64,000 nt of DNA from JAJDOD01 sp039024895 (GCA_039024895.1 JBCCPJ010000007.1:62001-126000), one strand, 5' to 3'. Shown: positions 52,533 through 62,260, counted from the first letter of the stretch. Made by a program: numbers and translations. Notes: a model not told the origin generated them from the letters alone.

Positions 52533-54368
52533 TCAGATCCGGCTAAAGGAGGCGCGGATCCCCTTCAGAATTCGGTCGATGACCATAGCGACGAGCGCGA
52601 TGGCGAGGCCGGCAAGAAGGCCTTTGCCCGCTTGCGCATCGCCCAGCGATGCGGTGACGAGCGCGCCTAATCCTTCGGCGCCAATGAAGGCCGATATGGT
52701 GGCCATAGAAAGGGCCAGCATAATCGTCTGGTTGAGGCCTGCCATGATCGACGGAATAGCCATCGGCAATTCCACCTTGCGTAAGAGCTGCCGTTCCGAT
52801 GCGCCAAAAGCGAGGGCGGCTTCCTTGGTGCTCTCGGGCACCTGCCGGATGCCAAGCGCGGTAAGCTTGACCATCGGCGGGATGGCAAAGATCACGGTCG
52901 CGATGACGGCGGGGGGCTGAGAGATGCCGAAGAAGGCTACCGCCGGCACAAGGTAGGACAGAGACGGGATTGTCTGCATCACGTCGAGGATCGGCTCAGT
53001 GATGAACTGCGCCGCCTTGTTTTTCGCCATCCAGACTCCAACCGGTAGTCCCACAAGGATACATATCGCGGTCGCCACCACTACCAGTGCCATGGTCTGC
53101 ATCGCGACCTGCCACAGCTCGAAAACAGCGAGAAAGGCAAGCGACGACGCAACAAAAATGGTCGTGCCGACGCTGGTGAAGGCCCAACTTAAGGCGATGA
53201 ACAGAAACGCCACAACAGGCCAGGGTGTCTGCATGAAAGCCACTTCGACCCGGATCAGCGCTTGTCGCAGCACATTGGTAACCGCGTCAAAGATGGTAGC
53301 GAAATTAGCCCGCAGATAGTTGATCGACATGTCGATGCTCTCGGAGCTGTAAGTGAAGATGTTCACTACACGGCCCTCTACCGGGTCTTTCACGATACGC
53401 AGAACCTTCGTCGCGCCTTCGTCTCCGGCGGCAATTGCCTCCTCGTCGGGAACGCTTCGGTAAACGACATCTGCTGGCGGGTCGATGCGCGCAAGCGTCG
53501 GGAAGTCGTCGATGAAGAAGCAGTCAAAGGAATCGCGGCCTGTCAAGTCGGCGTATTCCTCAGCCGTTTCAAGTTCTCGTCCGACGTCGCGCAACGCACC
53601 GCGGGCCTCGGAACGAAGCGCGTTCTGTGCGTCGGTCCGGTCGGAGATCGCGTCGAGGCGGGAGAACTGGGATTGCAGATCATCTCTCTGCTCTACCAGA
53701 ATGGGCAAGAGATCGGCGACGCTTGCGACACCGTACTGCGAATAAAGCGCTTCAACGGTTTCACCGGCACGAATCTGGTTCAGACACGCTCGTTCATCGA
53801 GCCGCTGCTGGGTTGCGCGATACGTTGTAAGCGGCGCCACCATCGCGATGATGACAAGGGCAATTACGATCCGCTTTAAGGAGATTCCGTTTGGCAGGCT
53901 CTGTTGCGTCCGCCAGCGGGAATACTGATTGTAATACCAGCGGTTCGCGCTGCTTCCCATCCAGAGCCGCCCGGCAATCAGAGCGATCCAGCCGACCGAC
54001 CCGAAATTTTGAATCCATCGCGTGTAACGTGCGATCAGCGTTGTATTGTCAGCCGCATTCGCTTGGGCCTCCGCCAGAAGGGGGCCATACTTGAAGATCT
54101 GCACCAGGCAGACAATAGCGAACACATCAATGGCGAGCGCGATCCAGAACATCAGCCAGACACCGCGATAGGCGGACCAGACCCAAGGTATGAGAAGGCC
54201 CCAAATGTTCATGTGCCAGCGCGGCAGTTTCCCTCGCTGAATTTTCTCGAAAACCGGGCTGTAATAGTCGGTGTTAGTCTTCACAAACGCTTCGACGGAG
54301 ACGTCGCGATCGTCTACAATCCGCTGCTCGGCGCCCGTACCCGCCGTTGCTGTTGCCGTTGCGCTCAA
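52533..54368 (-). CDS. Betaine-type ABC transporter permease (ProW-like) with long N-terminal extension
   Basis: 611 residues; typical ProW/OpuAB are 280-350. The permease core is about 375-611, with EAA loop ESTKEAALAFGASERQLLRK. Residues 25-160 contain three hydrophobic segments and W-S-A-YRGVW / GSSANRWYYNQYSRWR patterns that resemble DUF2628. Residues 190-290 are probably a periplasmic coiled coil (VEQRDDLQSQFSRLDAISDR) with Cys at 194 and 283. The extension is probably a sensor or contact domain; its function is unknown. Confidence 0.88.
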   Translation of the reverse strand: MSATATATAGTGAEQRIVDDRDVSVEAFVKTNTDYYSPVFEKIQRGKLPRWHMNIWGLLIPWVWSAYRGVWLMFWIALAIDVFAIVCLVQIFKYGPLLAEAQANAADNTTLIARYTRWIQNFGSVGWIALIAGRLWMGSSANRWYYNQYSRWRTQQSLPNGISLKRIVIALVIIAMVAPLTTYRATQQRLDERACLNQIRAGETVEALYSQYGVASVADLLPILVEQRDDLQSQFSRLDAISDRTDAQNALRSEARGALRDVGRELETAEEYADLTGRDSFDCFFIDDFPTLARIDPPADVVYRSVPDEEAIAAGDEGATKVLRIVKDPVEGRVVNIFTYSSESIDMSINYLRANFATIFDAVTNVLRQALIRVEVAFMQTPWPVVAFLFIALSWAFTSVGTTIFVASSLAFLAVFELWQVAMQTMALVVVATAICILVGLPVGVWMAKNKAAQFITEPILDVMQTIPSLSYLVPAVAFFGISQPPAVIATVIFAIPPMVKLTALGIRQVPESTKEAALAFGASERQLLRKVELPMAIPSIMAGLNQTIMLALSMATISAFIGAEGLGALVTASLGDAQAGKGLLAGLAIALVAMVIDRILKGIRASFSRI

Positions 54369-55420
54369 TTGTCCGTCCCCCCTTGTAGACCCCGCAGAAG
54401 CGTTCGCTTATCGACGACGCCCACGATGGCAGCGTTATCTTTGATAAGGACCGGAAGTGATGACGCAGCACTCAGTTCCACCAGTGTGTCCAGATCATCT
54501 TCGGGACGTGCTTGAGGGTGATTGGCATTGGCGTCGATCGGCCCTCTTTGCGCTGCATACTTGTCCGGCGGCACCATGATTTTTGATGCGGAAACCAGCT
54601 TGAGGCGCGAGATTCCTGCAACAAAGTCAGCAACATAGTCATCCGCAGGCGCTGTCACGATATCTTCCGCGGTTCCGATCTGGACAATTTCACCATCCTT
54701 CATGATACCGATGTGATCGCCCATGCGGATCGCTTCATCGAGGTCATGTGTGATGAAAACAGTCGTCTTCTTGAGATTCTCGGAAAGCCCGAGAAATTCG
54801 TCCTGAAGGTTGCGCCGGATCAGCGGGTCGAGCGCAGAGAAAGGTTCGTCCATCAGCAGAATTTCTGGATCCGCGGCGAGTGCGCGGGCCAATCCCACCC
54901 GTTGCTGCATGCCGCCTGATAGTTCTGAAGGAAGACGGTCGCCATAGCCGTGCAGCGAGACGGTCTCGAGCGCTTGGTCAGCTAGTTGCGAGCGGTGATA
55001 GGCGTCCATGCCGCGAAGTTCCAATGCGAACCCGATATTGTCCCGCACCGACCGGTGCGGCAACAGCGCCATGTTTTGAAAGACCATTCCGATCTTGGTC
55101 GCCCGAAGCTCGCGTAGCGGCTCCGACTTCATCAGTCCAATATCTTCGCCAAGTATGCGTATCGATCCGGCAGAGGGTTCGATCAACCGATTGATGTGCC
55201 GCACAAGGGTCGACTTGCCCGAGCCTGACAAGCCCATTAGGCAGAATATCTCGCCCTCCTTGACGCTGAAGCTTGCATCCTTCACGCCGACGACGGCCTG
55301 ATACCTCTCGAGCACTTCGGCTTTACTCAAACCTTCAGCGCGTATGGCCTTCATCGCCTCGTCGGCGCGCTCTCCGAAGACTTTCCAAACGCCCTCTAGT
55401 TCGACGACTGCATCGCTCAT
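54365..55420 (-). CDS. Betaine-type ABC transporter ATP-binding protein (ProV-like)
   Basis: 351 residues: Walker A GLSGSGKST (63-71), signature ELSGGMQQRVGLARALA, Walker B ILLMDEPFSALDPLIR and H-loop FITHDLDEAIRMGDHI. The N-terminal 30-residue segment and C-terminal CBS-like stretch (SLPVLIKDNAAIVGVVDKRT) are those of ProV/OpuAA. It overlaps both neighbours by 4 bp (ATGA). Confidence 0.94.
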   Translation of the reverse strand: MSDAVVELEGVWKVFGERADEAMKAIRAEGLSKAEVLERYQAVVGVKDASFSVKEGEIFCLMGLSGSGKSTLVRHINRLIEPSAGSIRILGEDIGLMKSEPLRELRATKIGMVFQNMALLPHRSVRDNIGFALELRGMDAYHRSQLADQALETVSLHGYGDRLPSELSGGMQQRVGLARALAADPEILLMDEPFSALDPLIRRNLQDEFLGLSENLKKTTVFITHDLDEAIRMGDHIGIMKDGEIVQIGTAEDIVTAPADDYVADFVAGISRLKLVSASKIMVPPDKYAAQRGPIDANANHPQARPEDDLDTLVELSAASSLPVLIKDNAAIVGVVDKRTLLRGLQGGTDN

Positions 55421-57762
55421 GCGCGGGCCCTTTCTCTTTTCGGGTCATAGAAGGGAATGTCACAAACGGCTGCATTGAGACGTTTCATATGTCCATCCAT
55501 CTGGCCGACTTCCAACTCGGTTCCAGTTTCAGCGTACTCCACTGACAAACGCGCCATAGCGATTGCGCATTCGAACATAGGTGAACGTGTAGCGGAGGTG
55601 ATCGTCCCCACTGGGCGTTCGCCGACGTAAATGTGCGCTCCGTGCGCGGGGACGTCGTTGTTTTGGAACTTTAGTCCTTTCAGAAACCGGCGCGGGTTTT
55701 GACGATTTCGATCCAACGCGGCTTTGCCGATGAAGTCCGACTTGCTAGGGTTTATGGCAAATCCCAGTCCAGACTCCAGCGCGTCGCCGCCCGAAGCGAA
55801 ATCTGCCCGCGCGGCCAACCCGGCCTCAATCCGAATAATCTCAAGCGCGGCAGAGCCCATGGGTTTGATGCCGAACTCTTCTCCGGCCTCCATTAGCGCA
55901 TCCCAAAGAGCCGGTGCGTCTGACGCGGAGCAAAAGAGTTCGTACCCCAGTTCGCCTGTATACCCCGAGCGCGACAACATGAAAGGCAGACCTTCGCGAT
56001 TGTGCAAACGCGCAACCGTGACGCCAAACCATTTGACTTCATCGAGAGACGGATGGGTTGTCTGAGTGAAAACTATTTTGCGCAGAACATCGCGCGATTT
56101 AGGCCCTTGAAGCGCAAGGTTGGGCAATGCCCCATCCAAAGCCTGGACCCGCACCTGCAAGCCTTCCTTTAGAGCGATAGCTTCGAATACGCGGGCACTT
56201 TCTTCGGCCCCACAACACCAACGGAATAGGTCGGGCGCAAGGCGGAACAACGTGCCATCATCCACGACATTTCCGACCTCATCGCAGATCAGCGAGTATG
56301 TGCCGCGCCACACCGATAATCTGGAGATGTCGCGGGTCATCGCCCGTTGCAGTAGCTTCTCGGCATCTGGCCCGACAACGTCATATTTCCTGAGTGAGGA
56401 CATATCCTGCAATGTCACGCGCTCGCGGCACGCCCAGTACTCGCCGACAGTGCCGATAGAGGTATAGCTGACAGGCGCCCAGATATCGCGTGCAGGGGCG
56501 AAGTTCTTTGTCAGTTTCGACGTGGCAGGGTGGAACGGGCTTTCCTGACTGACCAACATTGGGGCGTCTTCCCTTTCTCGCCACGCAACGGCGCGCTGTA
56601 TTGGCGCGTCGGGAGTATAGATGCGCACATGGACATCCGTTGGATTCCATCCGTTGATCGGGTCGATGTCATCCGGGCAAGCGGTACTGACACAAAGAAG
56701 AGGGTCTAGCGCCTTCATTACCACATAGTCGCCGGGTCGTGAGTGACTCTCTTCTGTCAAAATCTGGTGCGTGCTAGGATCGACCCAAGTGTTCCAAAAG
56801 AAGTTGATAGCAGCCCAAGCTGGTCGGCTGCTTACACCATAGGGGTCAAGTGCTCTGGAGATATTGTCGGAGCAATTCAGATGACCGGGAAAGCCACGGT
56901 CTTCGTATCCGCGCGCAGTGCAGGCCATGCCAAACGCGTCGTGGCGGCCGCAGGTGTCTTGCAAAACCTCGAGCATTGGGCGCTGATTTTGATCATAAAA
57001 CTTGTTGAGTAGCCCTGGGGTCGGGTAGGTGCTGCGGACCATTGATCGTGTCGCGGTGCTATCGATCGTGTACTCTTTTCCGCGCTCAAGGTCCTGCAAT
57101 GACAGTGCCATGAAATCGGAGCACTGCTGACCCTCGAGATCAATAATTTGAACAGCCTCACCGGGCTTCAGTTCGTAGGCCATGGCCGTCCCGCGCTTTA
57201 CTGTGAACTCCTCGCGGATTAGGCCCAGTGCCTTTGGCAGTGGAGTGCCCGTAGTGGATGCCGCAGGTTTCAGAGAGAACTCAATTATGCCAGGTGATTG
57301 GCACTCAATCAGTTTCGCCGAGCTGTACGCCTGGATAAGCCAAACCGAGCATGCGCCACGTGCTTGCAAGACCAACATGTCATCAACTGACAGCGTTACC
57401 GTTACAAATGGCTCCGGAAAATGCCCGCCGTGTGCAGCGATCCAACCGCGCAGCGGCACACTATCAAAGTCGTCAGCATCCACGACTTCTACAGCGTCCA
57501 ATCCAAGTAGCTCAGGGCACAAATGGCCTCGCGGGTCGAACACCATTGCGGAGACTGTTTGTCTCGTCCCAAACGGACGCAATGAGAGAATGTCCTCACT
57601 CTTCAATTCAAGATGGAGCGCTTGTCGTGGCCCAAGCCTGCCAATGCTTGTCTCTGATTTTTTAGGAAACCCAGGGAAACGCCTGCCATGGCCCGAAAAG
57701 CCAATGTTGCTGAAGTCGTGTTGAAAGGCCGCTCCGCGCACCCAATCCCCCAATTCGCCCAT
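55417..57762 (-). CDS. DUF1989-GcvT fusion protein (aminomethyltransferase-like)
   Basis: 781 residues. A first DUF1989-like segment (40-170), a full DUF1989 domain (180-375; IDLEGQQCSDFMALSL, CGRHDAFGMACTARGYEDRG with its probable metal ligands) and a GcvT domain (430-775; QRAMTRDISRLSVWRGTYSL, SRSGYTGELGYELF, GLGFAINPSKSDFIGKAALD). GcvT-type enzymes move one-carbon units to tetrahydrofolate, as in dimethylglycine or DMSP demethylation. With a betaine-type importer in the same operon, demethylation of an imported methylated amine or sulfonium compound is likely. The substrate is not determined by sequence. Confidence 0.88.
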   Translation of the reverse strand: MGELGDWVRGAAFQHDFSNIGFSGHGRRFPGFPKKSETSIGRLGPRQALHLELKSEDILSLRPFGTRQTVSAMVFDPRGHLCPELLGLDAVEVVDADDFDSVPLRGWIAAHGGHFPEPFVTVTLSVDDMLVLQARGACSVWLIQAYSSAKLIECQSPGIIEFSLKPAASTTGTPLPKALGLIREEFTVKRGTAMAYELKPGEAVQIIDLEGQQCSDFMALSLQDLERGKEYTIDSTATRSMVRSTYPTPGLLNKFYDQNQRPMLEVLQDTCGRHDAFGMACTARGYEDRGFPGHLNCSDNISRALDPYGVSSRPAWAAINFFWNTWVDPSTHQILTEESHSRPGDYVVMKALDPLLCVSTACPDDIDPINGWNPTDVHVRIYTPDAPIQRAVAWREREDAPMLVSQESPFHPATSKLTKNFAPARDIWAPVSYTSIGTVGEYWACRERVTLQDMSSLRKYDVVGPDAEKLLQRAMTRDISRLSVWRGTYSLICDEVGNVVDDGTLFRLAPDLFRWCCGAEESARVFEAIALKEGLQVRVQALDGALPNLALQGPKSRDVLRKIVFTQTTHPSLDEVKWFGVTVARLHNREGLPFMLSRSGYTGELGYELFCSASDAPALWDALMEAGEEFGIKPMGSAALEIIRIEAGLAARADFASGGDALESGLGFAINPSKSDFIGKAALDRNRQNPRRFLKGLKFQNNDVPAHGAHIYVGERPVGTITSATRSPMFECAIAMARLSVEYAETGTELEVGQMDGHMKRLNAAVCDIPFYDPKRERARA

Positions 57763-57782
57763 TTGGCGAGGTTTTCTCTTAT

Positions 57783-57794
57783 GAAACTAGTTTC
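57783..57794. promoter_or_regulatory. LacI-type operator O1
   Basis: GAAACTAGTTTC is a perfect 12-bp palindrome 21 bp before the ATG of the DUF1989-GcvT gene. It matches O2 at 57827-57840. Confidence 0.8.
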
Positions 57795-57826
57795 TTTGGT
57801 TGTTGTTGCGGGAGTCAAGCAATTGT

Positions 57827-57840
57827 TGTAACTAGTTTCA
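57827..57840. promoter_or_regulatory. LacI-type operator O2
   Basis: TGTAACTAGTTTCA is the same palindrome as O1 with one mismatched pair. It lies 24 bp before the repressor ATG. The centres of O1 and O2 are 45 bp apart, so one repressor could shut both divergent promoters. Confidence 0.78.
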
Positions 57841-57863
57841 CTTCGTGCGAAAATTTGCGCGAT

Positions 57864-58874
57864 ATGCCTGTTCGCGAACGCAAAAGAGCAAATCTCAGGG
57901 ATGTCGCGAAGGCGGCTGGTGTATCCGTTGCGACGGTTTCACGTGTGCTGAACACTCCCGAAGTGGTTTTGAAAGAGACAAGACTACAGGTCGAAAGAGC
58001 AATCGCAGAATTGAGGTTTCACCCAAGCGCAGCAGCGCGAGCCATTAACAGTGGCCGAACCAAGATCATCGGAGCGCTCATTCCGTCATTAGACAACGAC
58101 ACGTACGCACTGACGATTGAGTCCATTGAGAACAGGCTGGGAGATTTCGGCTTGTCTTTGGTCGTCGCAACAACTGCCGAAGATCCAAAGCAGGAGTTGC
58201 GTCGTGCTCAAGACCTCGTGAACATCGGCGTGGAAGGTCTCTTTCTGCCCGGAGTGGACCATAGCGACGCGCTTCATGATCTTATTGAAAGGACGGGTAT
58301 TCCAACGGTTGTGATCTCTTACTTTCAACCAGATTTCATCTATCCAACGATCGGCTATGACAACCAGAAGGCCAGTGGTCTTTCTTTGGCTCATTTGATT
58401 GAACTCGGGCATCGTAATGTTGCTGTTGTGCACGGACCAGCGGCAAGCAACGACAGGACGCGTGAACGCGCAAAAGGGGTCTCCACTGTTTGCTCTGATG
58501 CGGCGCTTGCGTTCTTCGAAACAGAATTGTCAGTTGCCGGAGGGAGCACGGTTGTATCGCGGCTTCCAAACAACGGAGAGAATTTCGACGCGTTTCTGTG
58601 CTTGTCGGACATTTTGGCATTCGGTGTGCTCTTTGAGTTGCAACGTCGTGGCGTTCTTGTTCCAGAAGACGTTTCGATTATTGGCATACATGACGTGCCT
58701 GCCTCTGAGTCCGTGTTTCCGCGGCTGTCCACGGTCCGGCTGCCAGCACAGCAAATGGGTCGAAAGGCGGCTGAAGCTATGGCAAAATGGATCGAAGACG
58801 GCACGCGTCCGGAGTCAGAATGCTTCGACTCCCAGCTCATCCAGCGCGAGACGACCGCACCCAGGCAAAGTTGA
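57864..58874 (+). CDS. LacI-family repressor of the quaternary-amine operon
   Basis: 336 residues. Helix-turn-helix NLRDVAKAAGVSVATVSRVL (about 10-29), hinge HPSAAARAINSGRTKIIGAL and a periplasmic-binding-like effector domain (VSIIGIHDVPASESVFPRLS). The ATG at 57864 is chosen; a TTG at 57855 is in frame. It is divergent from the transporter operon with two operators between them, so it probably responds to the imported substrate or its product. Confidence 0.93.
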   Translation: MPVRERKRANLRDVAKAAGVSVATVSRVLNTPEVVLKETRLQVERAIAELRFHPSAAARAINSGRTKIIGALIPSLDNDTYALTIESIENRLGDFGLSLVVATTAEDPKQELRRAQDLVNIGVEGLFLPGVDHSDALHDLIERTGIPTVVISYFQPDFIYPTIGYDNQKASGLSLAHLIELGHRNVAVVHGPAASNDRTRERAKGVSTVCSDAALAFFETELSVAGGSTVVSRLPNNGENFDAFLCLSDILAFGVLFELQRRGVLVPEDVSIIGIHDVPASESVFPRLSTVRLPAQQMGRKAAEAMAKWIEDGTRPESECFDSQLIQRETTAPRQS

Positions 58875-59031
58875 TCAGCTTTGTCGACCGCGCCTTCCTG
58901 TTTGGATCACAACATTTGTGCTGAACTAAACGTCAAGGTATTCGCAAGGGAAGAGCAGCAATCAGGACGTGCAAGAACCGTCTCTGATCGCATGCACTGT
59001 TGGATTTCATGGAGGAAAGAGGCTTCCTCTC

Positions 59032-60415
59032 TTACCCAGAATGCGAAATGCCGCGCGCTTTCATCTTTCGGTAGATTCTGACCCGTCCCATTCCCAGTAC
59101 CCGCGCTGTTTTCGAGACATTCCAGTTTGCGTTGCCCAATGCGTCCAGAATGAATTATTTTTCATTGCTGCCAATCAACTTTGCGCCCGTTCTGGGACGG
59201 TTGAGGCGGGGCTGCGCGATCTCTGACCTTCCACGGGATTTTTCCTCCATGTGGAACTAGAGTCCGACCCAACGAAGGGACGGACAATGAAGCGATCAAG
59301 ATTTTCGGAAGAACAGATCATCGGCATTTTGACCGAGCATGAGGCTGTTGCGACGTGCGCTGATCTCTGTCGCAAGCATGGCAAGCCGGAAGGGACGTTC
59401 TAAAACTGGAAAGCCAAGTTTGGCGGCATGACAGTTTCCGACGCCAAGCGGCTCAAGGCGCTTGATGACGAGAATGCAAGGCTGAAGAAGCTGCTGGCCA
59501 AACAGATGCTGGTTGGGGCGGCGATGAAAGAGCCGCTGTCAAGTAAATGGTAAGGCCCGCTGTGAAGCGTGCGGCTGTTGCACGTCTGCAGGCGCAGATG
59601 GGTCTGTCGGAACGGCGGGCCTGTCAGATTGTTGGGGCGGATCGGAAGATGATCCGGTATCGGTCTGCTGCGCGATCTGGCCAATGAACGTCGCAGGTTT
59701 GGTTACCGACGCTTGTTCATTCTGCTGCGTCGCCAGGGTGAGCCTTCGGGCATCAACCGCAGCTACCGGCTCTACCGCGAGGAAGGGCTGGCCATGCGCA
59801 AACGCCGGGCAAGACGGAAGGCTAGCGGTACGCGTGCCCCGAGCCTGGGCGGCAGATTACAACGACGAGAGCCCCATTCGGCCCTCGACTACCAAACGCA
59901 CAGAGCATTCGCCGAGGACCTGTTTACCGCAACCGACAGCCGCGCTTCGCCACTTGAAGTATCCGTGCATCTGTCAGTTGCTCCGCCTGCGCCAATCGGC
60001 GTATCAACCCAAAGGGCTCCGGTCCCGGGTGGATGAAATATCGGTGGCAGGTCATCTCGAGATCAAGTTTTGACGTGCGCTTGCCATCGCCTAGCAAAAG
60101 CGCCTGCCGAAGGACGTTACACAACTCACGCACATTGCCTGGCCAATCATAATTGTTGATTGCGGTTTGTGCTTCTTTGTTAAAGTCGATGGGCCGGTAT
60201 GCAAGCTCAGAGGTCAATGCTCCGACCAGAATATCTGGGCGTTCTCCTTCGCGCACGGGAGGAAGAACAAGCCTCATTCCCGACAGAAGGCCGTAAAGGT
60301 CGTCGCGAAACAGGCCTTTGGTCATCGCTTCCTGCGTCGGATTTCGACTTGTACTCAAGATTCTGACCGCATTTCCAATCACACTTTCGGCGTCCTCTAA
60401 TAGGCAGCGGAACAT
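59032..60415 (-). pseudogene. Sigma-54-dependent activator, broken by an IS and truncated
   Basis: The AAA+ part (60415-60056) reads VRILSTSRNPTQEAMTKG, FRDDLYGLLSGMRLVLPP and NNYDWPGNVRELCNVLRQAL, which are typical for AcoR/NtrC-type activators. The Fis-type DNA-binding end (59223-59032) reads ALGNANWNVSKTARVLGMGR then YRKMKARGI. The two parts join exactly when the IS at 59224-60055 is removed. An extra stop lies after GSNEK in the second part. The N-terminal sensor and Walker A half are missing: at about 60415 the sequence changes to a LysR fragment on the other strand. Confidence 0.88.
59224..60055 (+). mobile_element. Internally deleted IS3-family element with matching ends and 4-bp target duplication
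   Basis: 832 bp. Ends match: left TGACCTTCCAC and right, on the minus strand, TGACCTGCCAC. TCTC lies directly outside both ends (59220-59223, 60056-60059). OrfA starts MKRSRFSEEQIIGILTEHEA at 59287 and has a TAA inside (59401). OrfB segments VARLQAQMGLSERRACQIV, RFGYRRLFILLRRQGEPSG and RLYREEGLAMRKRRARRKAS are followed directly by the C-terminal WAADYND region, so the central DDE part is deleted (elements of this family are about 1.2-1.3 kb). Confidence 0.9.
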
Positions 60416-61025
60416 AGGCAAGCTGACAATCACGACAAACGCCTCAAGTTCTGAGCGTCCCTATTCCGAGCTTTACGCAGGTTTCATTCGTGCCTACCCG
60501 AAGGTTCAGATGACGCTTCATCTATCCGATGAAAATGTGAGTTTGGAGGGATCACAATTTGATGTCGCGATCCGCGGCCGCGTGACGGACCTGAGCGACA
60601 GCAGCTACAAGGCGCGCAAACTCGGTAATCTGGATTTTTGCGTTTTCGCCTCGCCTGATTATGTCCGAGGACGCCCGCCCCTTAAATCCATCGACGACTT
60701 CGCTGACTGGGACCGCATCGCCTGCCCGGCGATCCCGTGGGCCAGTATCGCGACCACTTTCGAGGGCTCACCGCCTACGCGCGAACCGCGCTCTCTCATC
60801 GCCTGCAACAACTTTGCGATGGCACGTACCTTTGTCGAGGACGGCATGGGGTTCATGATCGAGACATACCCTCTCGTTGCCGAAGACTTAAGAGCGGGAA
60901 GACTAGTGGAAGTATTGCCTAATGTGAGGTTACGCCCGGTCGATGTCTGCGCAGTATATCCAGCCAACGCCCCGCGCGACAGTCTTACCAGACTGTTCGT
61001 CGACTATGCCATAGCGCAAGACTAG
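60416..61025 (+). pseudogene. LysR-family regulator, C-terminal fragment
   Basis: The frame from about 60425 reads GKLTITTNASSSERPYSELY, FIRAYPKVQMTLHLSDENVS, FDVAIRGRVTDLSDSSYKAR, NNFAMARTFVEDGMGFMIET and RDSLTRLFVDYAIAQD, the effector-binding domain of a LysR regulator of the AaeR/DmlR-like group. The helix-turn-helix (about 85 residues) is absent. The 5' side is directly joined to the broken sigma-54 activator, so this is a rearrangement product. Confidence 0.85.
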
Positions 61026-61410
61026 CTATTCGGTGACGGCGGACAATAATAGCGACCGTTCGTAAAGTAACTTTGGCATAAACAGCGTTCAAAAACGAAA
61101 GCCGCCATTCGTGCAACCGCAGCGAATTGGCGCTTCGTCCGCCACCGCTGACCTCCAGTATCCCAACTGAACTACTGTCTGCCGTGGTCAAAAACACCGT
61201 CAGACTGATCAATGGCTCACGAGGTGGATTATCCTGCAAGTTCAAGTGGGACAGAGGCCCAAATTTCGTCAGCGCCGGATTTCACCCGGGTACGCAACTG
61301 ACCTCAAGTTTGCAGCGTAAGATGGCATTTGCTGCGCTTTCAGGATGCAAAACCGCCGCTCGCGCAGGAGGTGGTTCCAACCTCACACGGCGAGCGGAAA
61401 TGCGAACGTT
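61026..61410. other. Intergenic DNA, no gene recognised
   Basis: 385 bases between the LysR fragment and the convergent siderophore-interacting protein gene. Open frames here have no recognisable motifs and no ribosome-binding site. Confidence 0.5.
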
Positions 61411-62226
61411 TTAACCCTCGGCGCGTTTCATCTTCTGGTGTTCGTCCTCAACGAGGCCAATCTTCCAGTAACCGGAAATATAGGTATCGCTCCGGGGCAG
61501 CGCTTTTTCCTGTTGGAGGAAGGCGCGCAAGCTGCGGATCACCCCGGATTCACCGGCAATGCAAGTTTGCACGCGACCCTCCGGCCACTGGAGACCGCGA
61601 ATGAAGTCTTCCTGTTGGGTGGAGGGCACTTCAACATGTGGATGGATCAGCCAGTGCATCTCGATCCCATCCGGGGCGTCAATCGGCTGACGGTCCTCTT
61701 CCGTTGGGACCTCGAACAGTGCCACACCTTTGGCATCGCGCGGCATTGCCTCCAGCGTTGCCGCCGCAACGGGAATGGCAGAGGGGTCCGCGGCCACAAG
61801 ATACCAATCCGCGCTGAAATCGGTAACTTTTGGGGTGCTTGGTCCCATGAACCCGATGAAATCGCCTTCCGAGGCCTGTGTCGCCCACCGCGAAGCCGGA
61901 CCGTTATCGCCATGAGCGACGAAATCGATATCCAGTTCCTGTTCATCCGCCCGATATGCGCGGACGGTATAGGTGCGCCTGATCGGCGCCGGACCGTTGG
62001 CCAATCGGTCCGCAAAGTCATCGCGCGTTTCGCCTTGCTCGGGGATCAGAAGCTTGCAATTGCCGCCCTCGCGACCTTCGGGAAAACCGGCCAACTCCGG
62101 ACCAACGAGCGTCACGCGGATCATATTGGGTGTCAGCCGCCACGCCCGCTTGACCGTGAGCAATCGCGGACCCGGACGGCCCGTGGCCGCGCGCAACGTA
62201 TTCTGTACTATTTTGACAAGGCTCAT
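61411..62226 (-). CDS. Siderophore-interacting protein (ferric-siderophore reductase, FAD-dependent)
   Basis: 271 residues. The FAD-binding segment PIRRTYTVRAYRADEQELDI, the substrate segment NMIRVTLVGPELAGF and the NAD(P)H-binding end (YISGYWKIGLVEDEHQ) match the ViuB/YqjH family, which reduces ferric siderophores in the cytoplasm to release iron. The ATG at 62226 is chosen; an upstream frame to 62349 crosses the candidate iron box. It runs convergent to the LysR fragment. Confidence 0.92.
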   Translation of the reverse strand: MSLVKIVQNTLRAATGRPGPRLLTVKRAWRLTPNMIRVTLVGPELAGFPEGREGGNCKLLIPEQGETRDDFADRLANGPAPIRRTYTVRAYRADEQELDIDFVAHGDNGPASRWATQASEGDFIGFMGPSTPKVTDFSADWYLVAADPSAIPVAAATLEAMPRDAKGVALFEVPTEEDRQPIDAPDGIEMHWLIHPHVEVPSTQQEDFIRGLQWPEGRVQTCIAGESGVIRSLRAFLQQEKALPRSDTYISGYWKIGLVEDEHQKMKRAEG

Positions 62227-62245
62227 GTGTTTCCCATTCTCATTC

Positions 62246-62260
62246 TGACTATTATTGTCA
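62246..62260. promoter_or_regulatory. Candidate iron-rhodo-box (RirA/IscR-type iron site)
   Basis: TGA-N9-TCA (TGACTATTATTGTCA) starts 20 bp upstream of the siderophore-interacting gene. TGA-N9-TCA is the known iron-rhodo-box pattern. The core also forms an inverted repeat, CTGAC with GTCAG. Confidence 0.5.
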
